Assembly: GCA_031289655.1 (NCBI GenBank)
Contig: JAITPC010000033.1
Coordinates: 1-60,088, forward strand
Direction: 5' to 3'
Source of the DNA: Mycoplasmataceae bacterium
Lineage (GTDB): Bacteria; Bacillota_I; Bacilli_A; Mycoplasmatales; Mycoplasmoidaceae
Length of the DNA stretch: 60,088 nt
Positions 9,547 to 20,042 of the stretch are shown in pieces. Below the pieces are notes generated by a model, which had not been told where the DNA came from, searched no databases, and was given only the letters and a program-made list of their open reading frames with translations. Within the stretch, counting starts at the first letter, position 1. Each line of letters begins with the position of its first letter. The position numbers were made by a program, and so were the translations under genes.

Positions 9547-11507
9547 TGGCAGACAAACAACCAAAAAAATTACCCAAATGGATATTAACAATTTTTGGCC
9601 TTATTAAGATAATTTATAGAATTATTTTTTGACCAATATATCTATTAGCAACCCCTTTATCAAGATTATTCATTAGGTGTTTTAGATCGTTATGTGCTTC
9701 AGTTGCAAAGCATTCTTCTTCCATGGTTAAACCACGAATAGCGAAGTTTTTATTTTCAATTTGTCTACTTGTTATTGAATTTATTGTAATTGTGCTAGCA
9801 TTTTATTCATACATAGAAGGTTGAGCCATTATTCCCCATAGCGTATTTAATAGTTGAGCTAATTCAGACATTCCTATACTTCCGATTTTTGCCCCATTTT
9901 TTGATTTTTATATTAATGATTGAGTGTTAGATGGATTTTTAACGGGTTTTGCTGTCGTAAATTTTATAGCCTTGTTTATGTTATTAATATTTGATAAAAA
10001 AATTAAGAGAACGAGAGAAGAAGATGATATCAAAAGACAAGAGGCTGAAAATAATGGATTTGAATTTATCCCAAAACATAGAGTTATTGATTTTATTGCT
10101 TGGTGAATTGATTATAATCATCAAGAAAAAGTTCAGCATAAGATTGATTTTGTTTCTATAAAATCAAAAATTGACACAACTTTTTCTAACGGAGCAATTG
10201 TGTCAAGAAAAAATAAAATTATGTTTTATAAGGAATATTGAAAATATCATGCCTTGTTTTTTGGAGCCGCTAAAACTGGAGTTACTAATGATATGATAAA
10301 TTGAGCTTTATCAGGTTCATATTTTCATTATCCAATAATTTACATGGATTCAGAAAATAGTTCTAGCACAATTGAAAAAATGAAAAGTATTGCGACAAAA
10401 TTTCAATCAACCTTCATTTTGTTAAATTTTACCAGTTCAAAGGTTAAATACGCACCTTTCCTAGGAAAAAATCATAATCAAATAGCGGAAATGCTAACTT
10501 ATTCATTATTAAAAAAAGAAGAGGTAAATAATTACGGTGAATACTCTCCTGCAAAAATTATTCAAGAAATATTAAATTTTATGGAGATCAATCGAATTGA
10601 ACCAACAATTAATAGTGTTGCTAATAATTTTAACCAAAAATATCTTTCTGAAACTTATTTTCAAGCACCTGCTAAAAAATATGAAACAACCGATTTAGGA
10701 AATTTGCTAAGAGATGAACAAAATTTGCAAATTCTTAATCATGTCAATTTGTTAATAGCCAAGTTCTTTAAAGCATTTGAAAAATATCTTACAAATGATG
10801 AAAAAGAATCCAACATGCTTAATTTTACAAAGTCATTGATGCCAAAATTAGCCGGTCCTGTTATATATATTGAAGTACCCGAAAAAATCTCAGAGGATCA
10901 TAAAAGAATCATCAAACGTATGCTATTCAAAGATGTATTAATCAATTCTTCAATTGGAGAAAGTGATCGACAAGTAAGAAATATAAGTGTTGTATTTTTA
11001 TTTCATGGGTTAACAGATTTCTTTTATAACCCTAATGAGGTGAGCCATAGTTTTGCTACTTTATCAATGCGAAACTTTTGTTTAGGAATTGATATCAGAG
11101 GATTTACTTTTTCAAATAATGATATTAGTCTTATCAATGAAACAATTCTAAGCGCGAAAACATATTTTATTCATAAAAATACTGATAAAAATATTTCAGC
11201 TCTTTTAGAAGGTGCACTTACTTCCACAAGGAGTGTTAATCTTACCTTTCAAACAGATGAAATTAAATGGAAAAATAAGAAGGATAAGAGCAGAGAAAGC
11301 TTAAAAGCAACATTACTAAATGCAGCTGCAACAAAAGGAAATATCTTAGCTTCTTTGGGAATGCTGCAATTGGGTGAAATTTATTTCAAGACGCTTCATA
11401 CAACAAATAATAAACGCTTTCAAAAAAATTCTCGTATCGAAGATATAATTTATGAAGTTCCGATTGAAGCTACAGAATTTTCACAAAATTTGGCAGCTGT
11501 TAAATAA
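9546..11507 (+). CDS. TraG/VirD4-like protein lacking an intact P-loop
   Basis: The start overlaps the preceding stop codon (TAATG), implying translational coupling. The 653-residue protein has three or so N-terminal membrane segments (near WILTIFGLIKIIYRIIF, FSICLLVIEFIVIVLAFY and TGFAVVNFIALFMLLIF), then a soluble domain. The layout matches VirD4/TraG coupling proteins or related ATPases. Where the Walker A should be, about residues 240-247, the sequence is GAAKTGVT, which lacks the G-K-T/S signature. The Walker B-like strand reads VVFLFHGLTDFF, without the acidic pair. It is probably a non-hydrolysing partner of the VirB4-like ATPase encoded just upstream. The family link is structural inference, not a firm match. 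Confidence 0.55.
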
Positions 11508-11509
11508 AT

Positions 11510-11896
11510 ATGGATAAAAATAAATTAAATAATAAAGGACAAGTAATTGGAGATAAAAGAACTCATGGTTCTAGAAATATTAAATTTTTTTGAAATTCAA
11601 AAAGATATTTAAATGAAAATGTATATCACGCTATTGCTACTTCCTGTATGATTTTATTACTTGTTTTTGTGATTATTTGTATAATTATTTTTAATATTTA
11701 TAATTTGGATCCACGAGATCAATCACATTGGACTAATTTACAAAAGATGGTCAATAATGTAACATTGTATGCAATTATTATCCCATGTTTTTGCTTTCTC
11801 CTAACCTCAATTATTTGTAAGTTAAAAGAAAGAAAGATTAGAAAATTAAGAATGTTTGATTTGAGTTCAAGTGAAGGAAGAAAAATAGAAGTTTAA
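11510..11896 (+). CDS. Small membrane protein of the secretion-like operon
   Basis: This 128-residue protein starts 2 bases after the TraG-like gene ends. It has a basic cytosolic N-terminus of about 40 residues, two membrane helices (MILLLVFVIICIIIFNIY and VTLYAIIIPCFCFLLTSIIC) joined by a short polar loop, and a basic tail. The size and layout resemble small inner-membrane subunits of type IV secretion systems such as VirB2, VirB3 or PrgI types, but no diagnostic motif is visible. The assignment rests on position in the operon. Confidence 0.6.
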
Positions 11897-11898
11897 AG

Positions 11899-12747
11899 CT
11901 ATTTTGTTTGCATTGCGATTCCAATATAGTTTGGTCCCACATGTACAGCGATCACACTTGGCAGCTCAGCAAAGGTAACATCCTTAAAACTAAAATGCTT
12001 AATAATAATGTTTTTAATTTCATCAACATTAAACTTTCCCCCATCAATTCCACTTGTAAAAATGCAAAGTTTGTTGATGTTGTTCCCATTGTATTTTATT
12101 GTTTTACTCAAAAGAGGGTCAACAATGTCACCAATAGCATTAATTTTATTGGTTTTACCAACTAATTGAACCCCGCTATTACTTAATTCAACAATAACTT
12201 TGAATTTCAACATTGTAGCTAAAAAACCTTTCAACGAATTTAATCTTCCACCCTTAACTAAATATTTAACATCATTTAAAACTACACATATTTTATTTTT
12301 ATCAAACGAATCATTGATATACTTGCTAACCAATTTATTATCAACATCCTTTATTTTTTTAATATCTTCAACCATTCATCTAATAATATTCCCTACTCCC
12401 GGAGTGTTATAAACAAAAACATTATCAAAATCATTTGAAACTAATTTTCATTGGTTGAATGTTCCACTAATACAACTTGGAATTGATAATATATAAATTT
12501 CATCATAAGATTTTTCAATTTTATTCAATAATTCAACACAATCTCCCATGATTGGACTAGCTGTTTTATAATTTTCACCAGAAATCATTTGGTGCAACAT
12601 GTCCGCTGTTTTAATGTCAACGCCATCTCTTAGGGTATTAGTTTTATTTTTAGTTGTGCGAGCAATCACCATAGGTATAACAAAAACATCTTGTAATTCT
12701 CCATTCTTTATTCCACTTGATGAATCAACAATAATAGCATATTTCAT
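11899..12747 (-). CDS. DegV family fatty-acid-binding protein
   Basis: The minus-strand gene encodes 282 residues and ends 3 bases from the preceding plus-strand gene. It begins MKYAIIVDSSSGI and has PSCISGTFNQW, KYLVKGGRLNSLKG and a C-terminal VIAVHVGPNYIGI, matching the DegV fold with its bound fatty acid. DegV/FakB proteins present fatty acids to the kinase FakA for phosphorylation before phospholipid synthesis. ATG 12747 is preferred to the TTG at 12753. A -10 box (TATAAT on the minus strand, 12758-12763) ends 10 bases upstream. No FakA gene is in the window. Confidence 0.9.
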
Positions 12748-12757
12748 ATTCAATATA

Positions 12758-12795
12758 ATTATAAACTCTTATTTAGGTTATATCAATTCTATAAT
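12758..12795. promoter_or_regulatory. Divergent -10 boxes for degV and the RNA helicase gene
   Basis: The short divergent spacer carries TATAAT on the minus strand at 12758-12763 and on the plus strand at 12790-12795. They end 10 and 8 bases before the two start codons, so both mRNAs would be leaderless or nearly so. Confidence 0.5.
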
Positions 12796-12803
12796 TTACA
12801 TAT

Positions 12804-14171
12804 ATGTATGCAAGTGAATTAAATTTAAAATATTTTATTAAAAAAACTCTTGAAGAATTAAAAATTAAACAATTAACAAAAATTCAAGAAGAGTCATTGC
12901 CATACACTTTGAAAGGTAAAAGTGCTATTATTACTAGTCAAACAGGCAGCGGTAAGACATATTGTTATTTATTGCCAATACTAGATACTATTGATTTACA
13001 ATTAAATAACACACAGGCAATAATTGTTTTGCCAACAAAAGAATTGTCTAGACAAATATATTCAAAATTATTAGATTTTAAAAAAAATGAACAATTGCTT
13101 AAAATTTCTTTGCTAATAGGTAATTCTAATTTAGACCAGCAAAAACAATCGATTAAAAATAATCCGCCACACATCGTGGTTGGAACAACTATTAGAATCA
13201 CTGAATTATTAGAACAAAAGGTTATCAATAGAAATATTAAAATAATTGTTTTCGATGAAGTTGATATGCTAATGGACCTTGGTTTTAGTAATCAAATAGA
13301 TAGAATACTTGAATTTGTTAATTCTGATAGTCTACAAAAGATTTTATGTAGTGCTACAACTCACGAATCATTAGCTAATCGATTTAGTAAGTATTTTAAA
13401 GATACCAAGGTTATTTCAACAACTAAATCAATTTGGGCCAATCAACAAGTAAATAATAATATTGTTTATACAACTGATAATAATGAACCAATAAAAACTT
13501 TGTTTAGATTATTAAAAAATATTAATCCATATTTTTGCATTATTTTTGCTAACACCAGAAATGAAGCTAATGAAATATATCAAAAAATGTTAGAAAATAA
13601 GTATGAAAATATTGCACTTTTGCATAAAGATTTATCAACTCGCCAAAGAAAACATGTGTTTAATGATATAAACAATAATAAATTTCAATATTTGGTGGCA
13701 ACTGATTTAGCTAGTAGAGGAATCGATATTGTTGGTGCCGATATGATCATTTCTTATGGATTGCCCGAAGAAGATATATGATATATGCACCGGATTGGTA
13801 GAGTTGGAAGATATAAGGATATTGGAACAGCTTTCGTTATCTACAAAAGAGGTATTGACAACCAAATCAATCGTTTGACTAGGAAAAGTATCAATTTTCA
13901 TTATTATTTATTAAGAGAAAATGAGATGGTGGAAAAACCATTACATTTAAAATTGCAAAAAAAAAGAATGTTTGATCAAACTACCAATGATAAAATCAAA
14001 CAAATCATTAATGTTGGTTCAAAAGAAATTAAACCTGGATATAAAAAAAAGATTAAGCAAAAGATATTTAAAATTAAACAAAAAATTAGACATGAGTTTA
14101 TTGAAAAAAAAATTAAACAGCAACTATTGCAGAAAAATATTCGTGATAGTATGAGAAAGAAGCACAAATAA
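12804..14171 (+). CDS. DEAD-box type ATP-dependent RNA helicase (DEVD variant)
   Basis: The 455-residue protein has the helicase core in order: SQTGSGKT (motif I) at about 45-52, PTKELSRQ (Ia), DEVD instead of DEAD (motif II), SAT (III), IFANTRNEA (IV), ATDLASRGIDI (V) and HRIGRVGR (VI), where one TGA is read as Trp. The tail of about 90 residues is extremely Lys-rich and probably binds RNA. It resembles the CshB class of firmicute cold-shock helicases that act in ribosome assembly and RNA decay. A second helicase is encoded at 23.6 kb. Confidence 0.92.
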
Positions 14172-14189
14172 ATATAATTTATTTATATT

Positions 14190-15737
14190 ATGAATAATAA
14201 AAAAATACTATCAATATCTATATTTTCCTTATTTTTATTAATATTTTATACAGGTATAGCATTTGAAATAATTTATAATAGCACACTCATTGGTGTATAT
14301 ATCGTGTTGGGCATTTTCTACGCTTTAAATTTAATTGTAGGCTTCTTTATTTTAATTTCAAAGCATCGTTCGACTCAGACAAAAGCATGCTGGCTATTTA
14401 CATTTTTATTATTGCCATTAATTGGAATATTACTGTTTCTTATATTTGGAACAATACCTTTTTCTATTAAAAATAAAATGGATGAGGACGGATTTAAAAA
14501 TAATTTATTTAAAACCTATGAGGATAACACTTATTCAGTAAAGTTTATTGAAAAAGAGAAAAAATGATCATCATTTAAGTTTAATAATGGAACTAGTAAT
14601 GCGGCAATTTATAAAAAAAATGAACTTGAAATAGTTAAAAATAATTGTGATATTTTAGCTAAATGTATATCGTTAATACAAAGAGCAAAAAAGACCATTA
14701 TTGTGCAGATGTATATTATTGAGAATGGTGTTTTTCTTTACACAATAGCAAATGAATTGATCAAAAAATCAAAAGACGGTGTAAAAGTTTATTTCATGTA
14801 TGATTGGGTTGGCTCATTTAGGAAAAGTAATTCAAAACTCATTAGATTGATGATAAAAAAAGGTATTGATGTAAGTGTTTTCAATCCCAGAGGGTTTAAT
14901 CCATTAAAATCATCAACAAATTTTAGATCACATGAGAAGAATTTAATTATTGATAACAAAACATGTTTATATGGTTCATTTAATATCGCAGATCAATATT
15001 TAACAATTAAAAAAAATGCTAACATATTTAAGGATTTGAGTTTTATTATTAGCGGTGAAATTGTTAACTCTATGTCAATTAATTTTTTTGCCAATTATTT
15101 TCAATTTTCAAATGCTAAGAAAAAAAATAAGCAAATAACGGAAAAGAATCTTAAAAATATCTTACAAGTCTATCAAGCCGATAACAATTTAAAAATGCAG
15201 TTTATTTCCTCAGCTCCAAATTACACAATTAAAAATATTGAGGACTCATTAATGCAAACATTCCTTAATGCTAAAAAAAGAATTAGAATTATAAATCCAT
15301 TTTTTTGTCCAACCTCAGTTGTTTTGCGAGCGCTTAATATAGCAGGACAAAATAATATTGATGTAGAAATTATGTTACCTGGCAAAAAATCTGAGAAAAA
15401 TTGATCTCTTTTAATGAATAGAAGTTTTTATAGCTGTTTATTGAGAAATAATGTTAAAGTTTATGAATATTCTACTTTTGTTCATGCTAAATGTTTTATT
15501 ATCGATGATGATCTATCTATCTTTGGTTCAAGTAATTTAGATAATAGAAGCCTAAAAATTAATTTTGAAAATGCTATTATTGCAAAAGATGAAAAATTAA
15601 ATTCCAATTTAAATAATTACTTTGATAAGATGCTTGGAAATTCAATTATGATTGATAAGCAATGAATTAAAAAAAATATACGAATTAAAAATAAAATTCA
15701 ACAAAATATTTTAAATGTTTATAAGCCATTAGTGTAA
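14190..15737 (+). CDS. cls: Cardiolipin synthase (phospholipase D family)
   Basis: The 515-residue membrane enzyme has three N-terminal hydrophobic segments within the first 90 residues, including the ACWLFTFLLLPLIGILLFLI stretch typical of Cls. Two phospholipase D motifs are present: HEKNLIIDNKTCLYGSFNIAD in the middle and HAKCFIIDDDLSIFGSSNLD near the C-terminus, each with the H-x-K-x4-D pattern. It condenses two phosphatidylglycerols into cardiolipin. Two TGA-Trp codons lie inside. The 3' end overlaps the convergent PAP2-family gene by 9 bases. A TATAAT at 14173-14178 ends 11 bases before the ATG. Confidence 0.93.
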
Positions 15738-16526
15738 TTTGGCATTATTATTTTTAATTTTAAATCATTTATCTCATGCTTGCTCAAACTTTGTAGATAT
15801 ATTGGCATGTATTTCTCACATTAAAATTAAGCAAGCGGTTGCATATGTTATTGCAATATCAGCTAAATTGTGTTGGTGCAACATTAAAGTAGAAATAGAA
15901 ATTAATAAGCCACAAGCTATCATTGGCCCCTTTCAGTATAACTTAATGTGTTTGCCAATAGCAAAGAATATAAACATCGCAGCCCAATAATTATGAAAAC
16001 TTGGAGCACTTCCATAAATATTATTAGGATCATTTGCTAATGCTATTAATTCGCTATGAAAAGGTTGATTAACTGTTCAATCCCAAGAATGGAAGCCAGC
16101 TTTGTATATAGAGCCATCAGGTTGAAATTGAGCTGGCGAACAAGTGGTTGGGATAACAGAATAAATGATACATGAAATAATATAAAATAGTATGGAAACT
16201 ACAGTATAGGCATAAAAATTACGTTTTCCACCACTAAAGTATATGCAAAGCGGCAAAACTATAAATGAAATAAAAGGTCAAATGATGTAAAAGGGAAACA
16301 ATGGTGTAAATCATGGGATAATTTTATCAAATGGTAATTGTAAATTTAATGCTCCATTACCCAAATAATCAGTAAATAAATTCCCAAATCATACTCCAAC
16401 ATAAAAATAGGCAATAGTTTCAAGTCCCAAAACAATCAATGTCAATATGAAAATTTGTAAAACAATTTTTCATCATCATTTTTTATTCCAATTAAATTTG
16501 TTGAAATAAAATTGTGTTTTTTTCAT
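15729..16526 (-). CDS. PAP2-family membrane phosphatase
   Basis: The minus-strand frame, with many TGA-Trp codons, encodes 265 residues beginning MKKTQFYFNKFNWNKKWWWK. About six hydrophobic helices are visible. The catalytic PAP2 motifs appear as SAPSFHNYW (replacing PSGH) and LMLHQHNLADI (His followed by Asp four residues on), in the order and spacing of the inositol-phosphorylceramide-synthase-like branch. A first K-x6-RP motif is not clear. Likely roles are dephosphorylation of phosphatidate or phosphatidylglycerophosphate, or head-group transfer. Its convergent overlap with cls suggests a shared lipid theme. Direct substrate assignment is not possible. Confidence 0.8.
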
Positions 16527-16557
16527 ACGTTTATAATTATTATATTTAAATAGAATC

Positions 16558-17637
16558 ATGGAATATAATGACCGTTTGTATGATACCCTCGTTAAAATGG
16601 TAGCTAAGTATGATTCATTGAACAATGAATTAGAAGATTCTGCCATTCCAATTAGTAGAGTTAGTGAAATTAACAAACAATTAAAAAGAATCGGTATTAT
16701 TAAAGAAAAATTTTTAGAATATAAAAAAACAATTGAAGATATTAAGAGCGATGAAAAAGTTTTAGAAAAAGATAAAGATAAGGATTTATTAGAAATGGCA
16801 CAATTAGAATTAAATGAACTGAAAACGAAATATTCACAAATTGAGGCTGAATTGAAAATATTATTATTGCCGATCGATCCATACAATGATAAAAATATTA
16901 TTGTGGAGATGAGACCTGCTGCTGGAGGTGATGAAGCCTCAATATTTACTGCCGATCTATTTGATACCTATAAAAATTATTGTGAAAATCAAGGCTGAAC
17001 CGTTAATGTTATGGATATTTCAACCAATGCTTTTGGTTATGATTATATTTTTTTTAATGTTAAAGGCACCGATGTCTATTCTAAAATGAAATATGAAAGT
17101 GGTGTTCATAGGGTTCAAAGAGTTCCTGCGACAGAATCAAAAGGTAGAGTTCATACTTCAACAATTACTGTGGCGGTTATGCCTGAACTAGACGAGATTG
17201 ATATTAAATTGAAATCAGAAGACATTAGGACTGATGTTTATCGTTCAGGCGGAGCTGGGGGTCAACATGTTAATCGAACGGAAAGTGCTGTTAGACTTAC
17301 GCATAATCCAACAGGTATAGTTGTTGCCTGCGACGCGGAAAGAAGTCAACTTAAAAATAGGGATCGCGCTATGAAAATGCTATTAGCTAAAGTATGAGGG
17401 AAAGCAGAAACCGATAGAAGAAATTCTATTGACACAACAAGGAAAGAGCAAGTTGGAACTGGAGACCGAAGTGAAAAAATTAGGACGTACAATTATCCGC
17501 AAAACAGAATTACCGATCATAGAATTGGCTTGAGTCTAAATAAATTAGATTACATTATGCAGGGTTATTTGGAAGAAATAATTGATGCATTAATTACAAA
17601 CGAACAATCTGAATTATTAAGTAATTTAAAAATTTAA
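16558..17637 (+). CDS. prfA: Peptide chain release factor 1
   Basis: The 359-residue product has the catalytic GGQ loop in [14 protein letters not shown], the [14 protein letters not shown] segment of domain 2, and [13 protein letters not shown]1 reads UAA and UAG. Two in-frame TGA codons, at 16996 and 17395, must be Trp for the protein to be complete, so this RF1 gene is itself evidence for the altered code in which RF2 is dispensable. It is followed by tyrS rather than the usual prmC/hemK. Confidence 0.97.
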
Positions 17638-17697
17638 AGAAATAAATTTGTATTAAATAAAATAGTAGTGTACGCAAAATAAGGCATAAAATTAAAC

Positions 17698-17703
17698 TAT
17701 AAT
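17698..17703 (+). promoter_or_regulatory. -10 box TATAAT for leaderless tyrS transcript
   Basis: A perfect TATAAT ends exactly 6 bases before the tyrS ATG at 17710, placing the predicted transcription start at or next to the A of the start codon. Confidence 0.6.
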
Positions 17704-17709
17704 TTTAAT

Positions 17710-18969
17710 ATGAATATTATTGACGAATTAAAGTGAAGAGATTTAATCTATGATGTTAGTGATAAGAATAAAATCGCCGAATGAGCTAAAAATAAAGGCG
17801 GAGTATATATTGGCGTAGATCCAAGTGCTAAATCTATGCATTTGGGCAATTATCAAGCATATCACATCACAAAAATGCTTCGTAATTATGGACATCCAGT
17901 TATTATTATTGTTGGAGGAATTACAGGCTTAGTTGGCGATCCTCGTGATCCAAAGTTGTCAAAAGACTCTATTTTAGAGAGAAATAATAAAGATAAAAAA
18001 GAAATTGAAGCAAATCTTAAATCTATTGAAAAACAAGTAAAACAAATATTTGGCATTGATAAAGTTTTGAATAATGCCGAATTTTATAAAGATATGAGCA
18101 TTGGTGATTATTTAAGAGATATAGGGAAATTAGTCAATGTTAATTATTTATTAGAAAAAGATGTAATTGCCCGGAGATTAGAAACAGGCATTAGTTATGC
18201 CGAATTTTCTTATACATTGTTGCAGGGCTATGATTTTTTATACTTGTATCAGAATCATAACATAGAATGTCAATTTGGTGGACAAGATCAATGAGGTAAT
18301 GTTACCACTGGTTTAGAAATGATTAGGAAAGTTGTCGGCAGTGATAATAAAGCATGTTGTTTCTCTGTTCCATTGTTATTAAAAGACGATGGTACAAAAT
18401 TTGGTAAAAGTGAATCTGGTACGATTTGATTGGATAGAACTTTAACAAGCCCTTATGTTATGTATCAATTTTTATTGAATCAAAGTGATGAGATGATCGA
18501 AACACTATTGAAAAGATTGACTTATTTAAGTAAAGATGAAATCAAAGAAATAATGAAAAATCATAAAAAAGAACCATCTAAGAGAGTGGCACAAAAAGAA
18601 TTAGCGAACAACATTGTTAGAGACGTTCACGGCGAAAATGAACTAAAAAAAGCATTAAAAATTACCGATGCTTTTTTTAATAACAAACTTGAAAATTTAG
18701 AAAGTGACGAATTATTGGAAGGACTAGGAGATAAAAATAATTTTTTATCACCACATGGAAAAATTAATATATTAGATTTATTATTGGAAACAAAAATGGT
18801 TAAATCAAAAGGTGAAGGAAGAAAAATTATTGAACAAAAAGGTATTTCAATAAATGGAAAAATTATTGAAAGTATAGATTTTAATGTTGAAAAAAAGGAT
18901 AGCATCAATAATTCTTTTAGTTATATTAAAAAAGGAAAAAAAGAATATTGTTTAGTTAAATTCAAATAG
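17710..18969 (+). CDS. tyrS: Tyrosyl-tRNA synthetase
   Basis: The 419-residue class I synthetase has the HIGH-type motif MHLGNYQ, the tyrosine-binding region with YDFLYLY and QFGGQDQW, and the KMSKS equivalent KFGKSES. A C-terminal S4-like RNA-binding domain covers the last 80 residues ([20 protein letters not shown]). Early Trp codons are TGA. The enzyme charges tRNA-Tyr. rsmA follows after 4 bases, suggesting co-transcription. Confidence 0.96.
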
Positions 18970-18973
18970 ATAA

Positions 18974-19798
18974 ATGGAAGATGCAATAAATTATCTTAAA
19001 AGAACTCAATTTAATCCATCAAAAAAAATGGGTCAAAATTTTTTGATTAACAAAGAAGTTTATACATCGATGGTTAATAAAATTGATTTTAGTAAATATG
19101 ATTTAGTTTTGGAAATTGGTCCTGGATTAGGCGCATTAACTGATATTTTAATTCAAAAAACTAAAAAAATCATTGTCATCGAAATTGATAAAAGACTTAG
19201 TGAGTATATTGCAGAGCGTTATAAGCAATATGATGCTAAAAAATTTGAGCTATTAAATATTGACGCGTTAAAAACAAATTTTAATGAATTAGCAAAGGAA
19301 TATAAAAACACAGTAATTGTTTCTAATCTGCCATATTCTATTAGTTCTATTGTTGTAATAAAGTTTATAAAATCAGAAATCAAAAATATGTATTGTATGT
19401 TACAAAAAGAAATGGTTGAAAGAATGATGGCTATTCCCAGGACAAAGCAATATAACGCCTTTACCGTTTTATTAAATACATATTGTAAAATAAAAAAACT
19501 AGTTGATATTAGTAGAAGTAGTTTTTATCCAGTTCCTGAAGTGGATTCTACCTTTATTAGTATCAGCAAAAATAATAAATCCTATGATGAAAATTATGAT
19601 AAATTTATTAGAATGTGTTTCAATAGCAAAAGAAGAACTCTATTAAATAATTTAAAAAATATTATTGATAAAAATACCTTATCATTATATTTAAAAAAAA
19701 ATAAAATCAGTGGAAATGCAAGGGCTGAAGAATTAACTTATTTAGGTTTTATAAGTTTATATAATTTTTATATTAAAAATAATGGTAAAAAAAATTAA
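18974..19798 (+). CDS. rsmA: 16S rRNA dimethyladenosine transferase
   Basis: The 274-residue protein opens with the RsmA/KsgA hallmark KKMGQNFLI, then has the SAM-binding LVLEIGPGLGALT, the acidic IVIEIDKRL and the catalytic NLPYSISS motif. It dimethylates A1518 and A1519 (E. coli numbering) in helix 45 of 16S rRNA late in 30S maturation. Its 3' end overlaps nfu by 17 bases. Confidence 0.96.
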   Translation: MEDAINYLKRTQFNPSKKMGQNFLINKEVYTSMVNKIDFSKYDLVLEIGPGLGALTDILIQKTKKIIVIEIDKRLSEYIAERYKQYDAKKFELLNIDALKTNFNELAKEYKNTVIVSNLPYSISSIVVIKFIKSEIKNMYCMLQKEMVERMMAIPRTKQYNAFTVLLNTYCKIKKLVDISRSSFYPVPEVDSTFISISKNNKSYDENYDKFIRMCFNSKRRTLLNNLKNIIDKNTLSLYLKKNKISGNARAEELTYLGFISLYNFYIKNNGKKN

Positions 19799-20012
19799 AT
19801 CAGTTATTGCTAAATTAAAAATGTATATTCAAAATGATGGCGGTGATATGGAATTTGATAGTTATGACAGGAAAACAAAGACTTTGATCATTAAAGTTAA
19901 AGGTGCCTGTGTTGGTTGTTCATTTTTTGATCAAACATTTGATTATGGAATGAAGGAAAGCGTTATGTTGGAACTGCCTGAAATAAAAAATGTTGTGTTT
20001 GTTACAAAATAA
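19782..20012 (+). CDS. NifU-type Fe-S scaffold (Nfu domain only)
   Basis: At 76 residues this is a bare NifU C-terminal domain. It has YIQNDGGDMEFDSY and the cluster-ligating Cys pair in KGACVGCSFF, the standard C-x2-C of Nfu proteins. It could carry or transfer [4Fe-4S] clusters to clients such as MiaB. It overlaps the end of rsmA, so it is translated from the same message. Together with the desulfurase at 25.9 kb, SufC and a mini SufB/D at 34.5 kb it forms the Fe-S assembly gene set seen here. Confidence 0.9.
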   Translation: MVKKIKSVIAKLKMYIQNDGGDMEFDSYDRKTKTLIIKVKGACVGCSFFDQTFDYGMKESVMLELPEIKNVVFVTK

Positions 20013-20028
20013 AAAAAGTATTGAGTTA

Positions 20029-20034
20029 TATAAT
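20029..20034 (+). promoter_or_regulatory. -10 box TATAAT upstream of argS
   Basis: TATAAT ends 8 bases before the argS ATG, predicting a leaderless message. Confidence 0.5.
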
Positions 20035-20042
20035 AAATATAT

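Noticed and set aside
6541-11896. Integrative conjugative element
   Set aside because: No relaxase, integrase, direct-repeat boundaries or replication gene is seen, and housekeeping genes flank the operon closely on both sides.
15739-15990. Plus-strand ORF of 83 codons after cls
   Set aside because: It is the antisense shadow of the PAP2-family gene on the minus strand, which has catalytic motifs and continuous coding sense.
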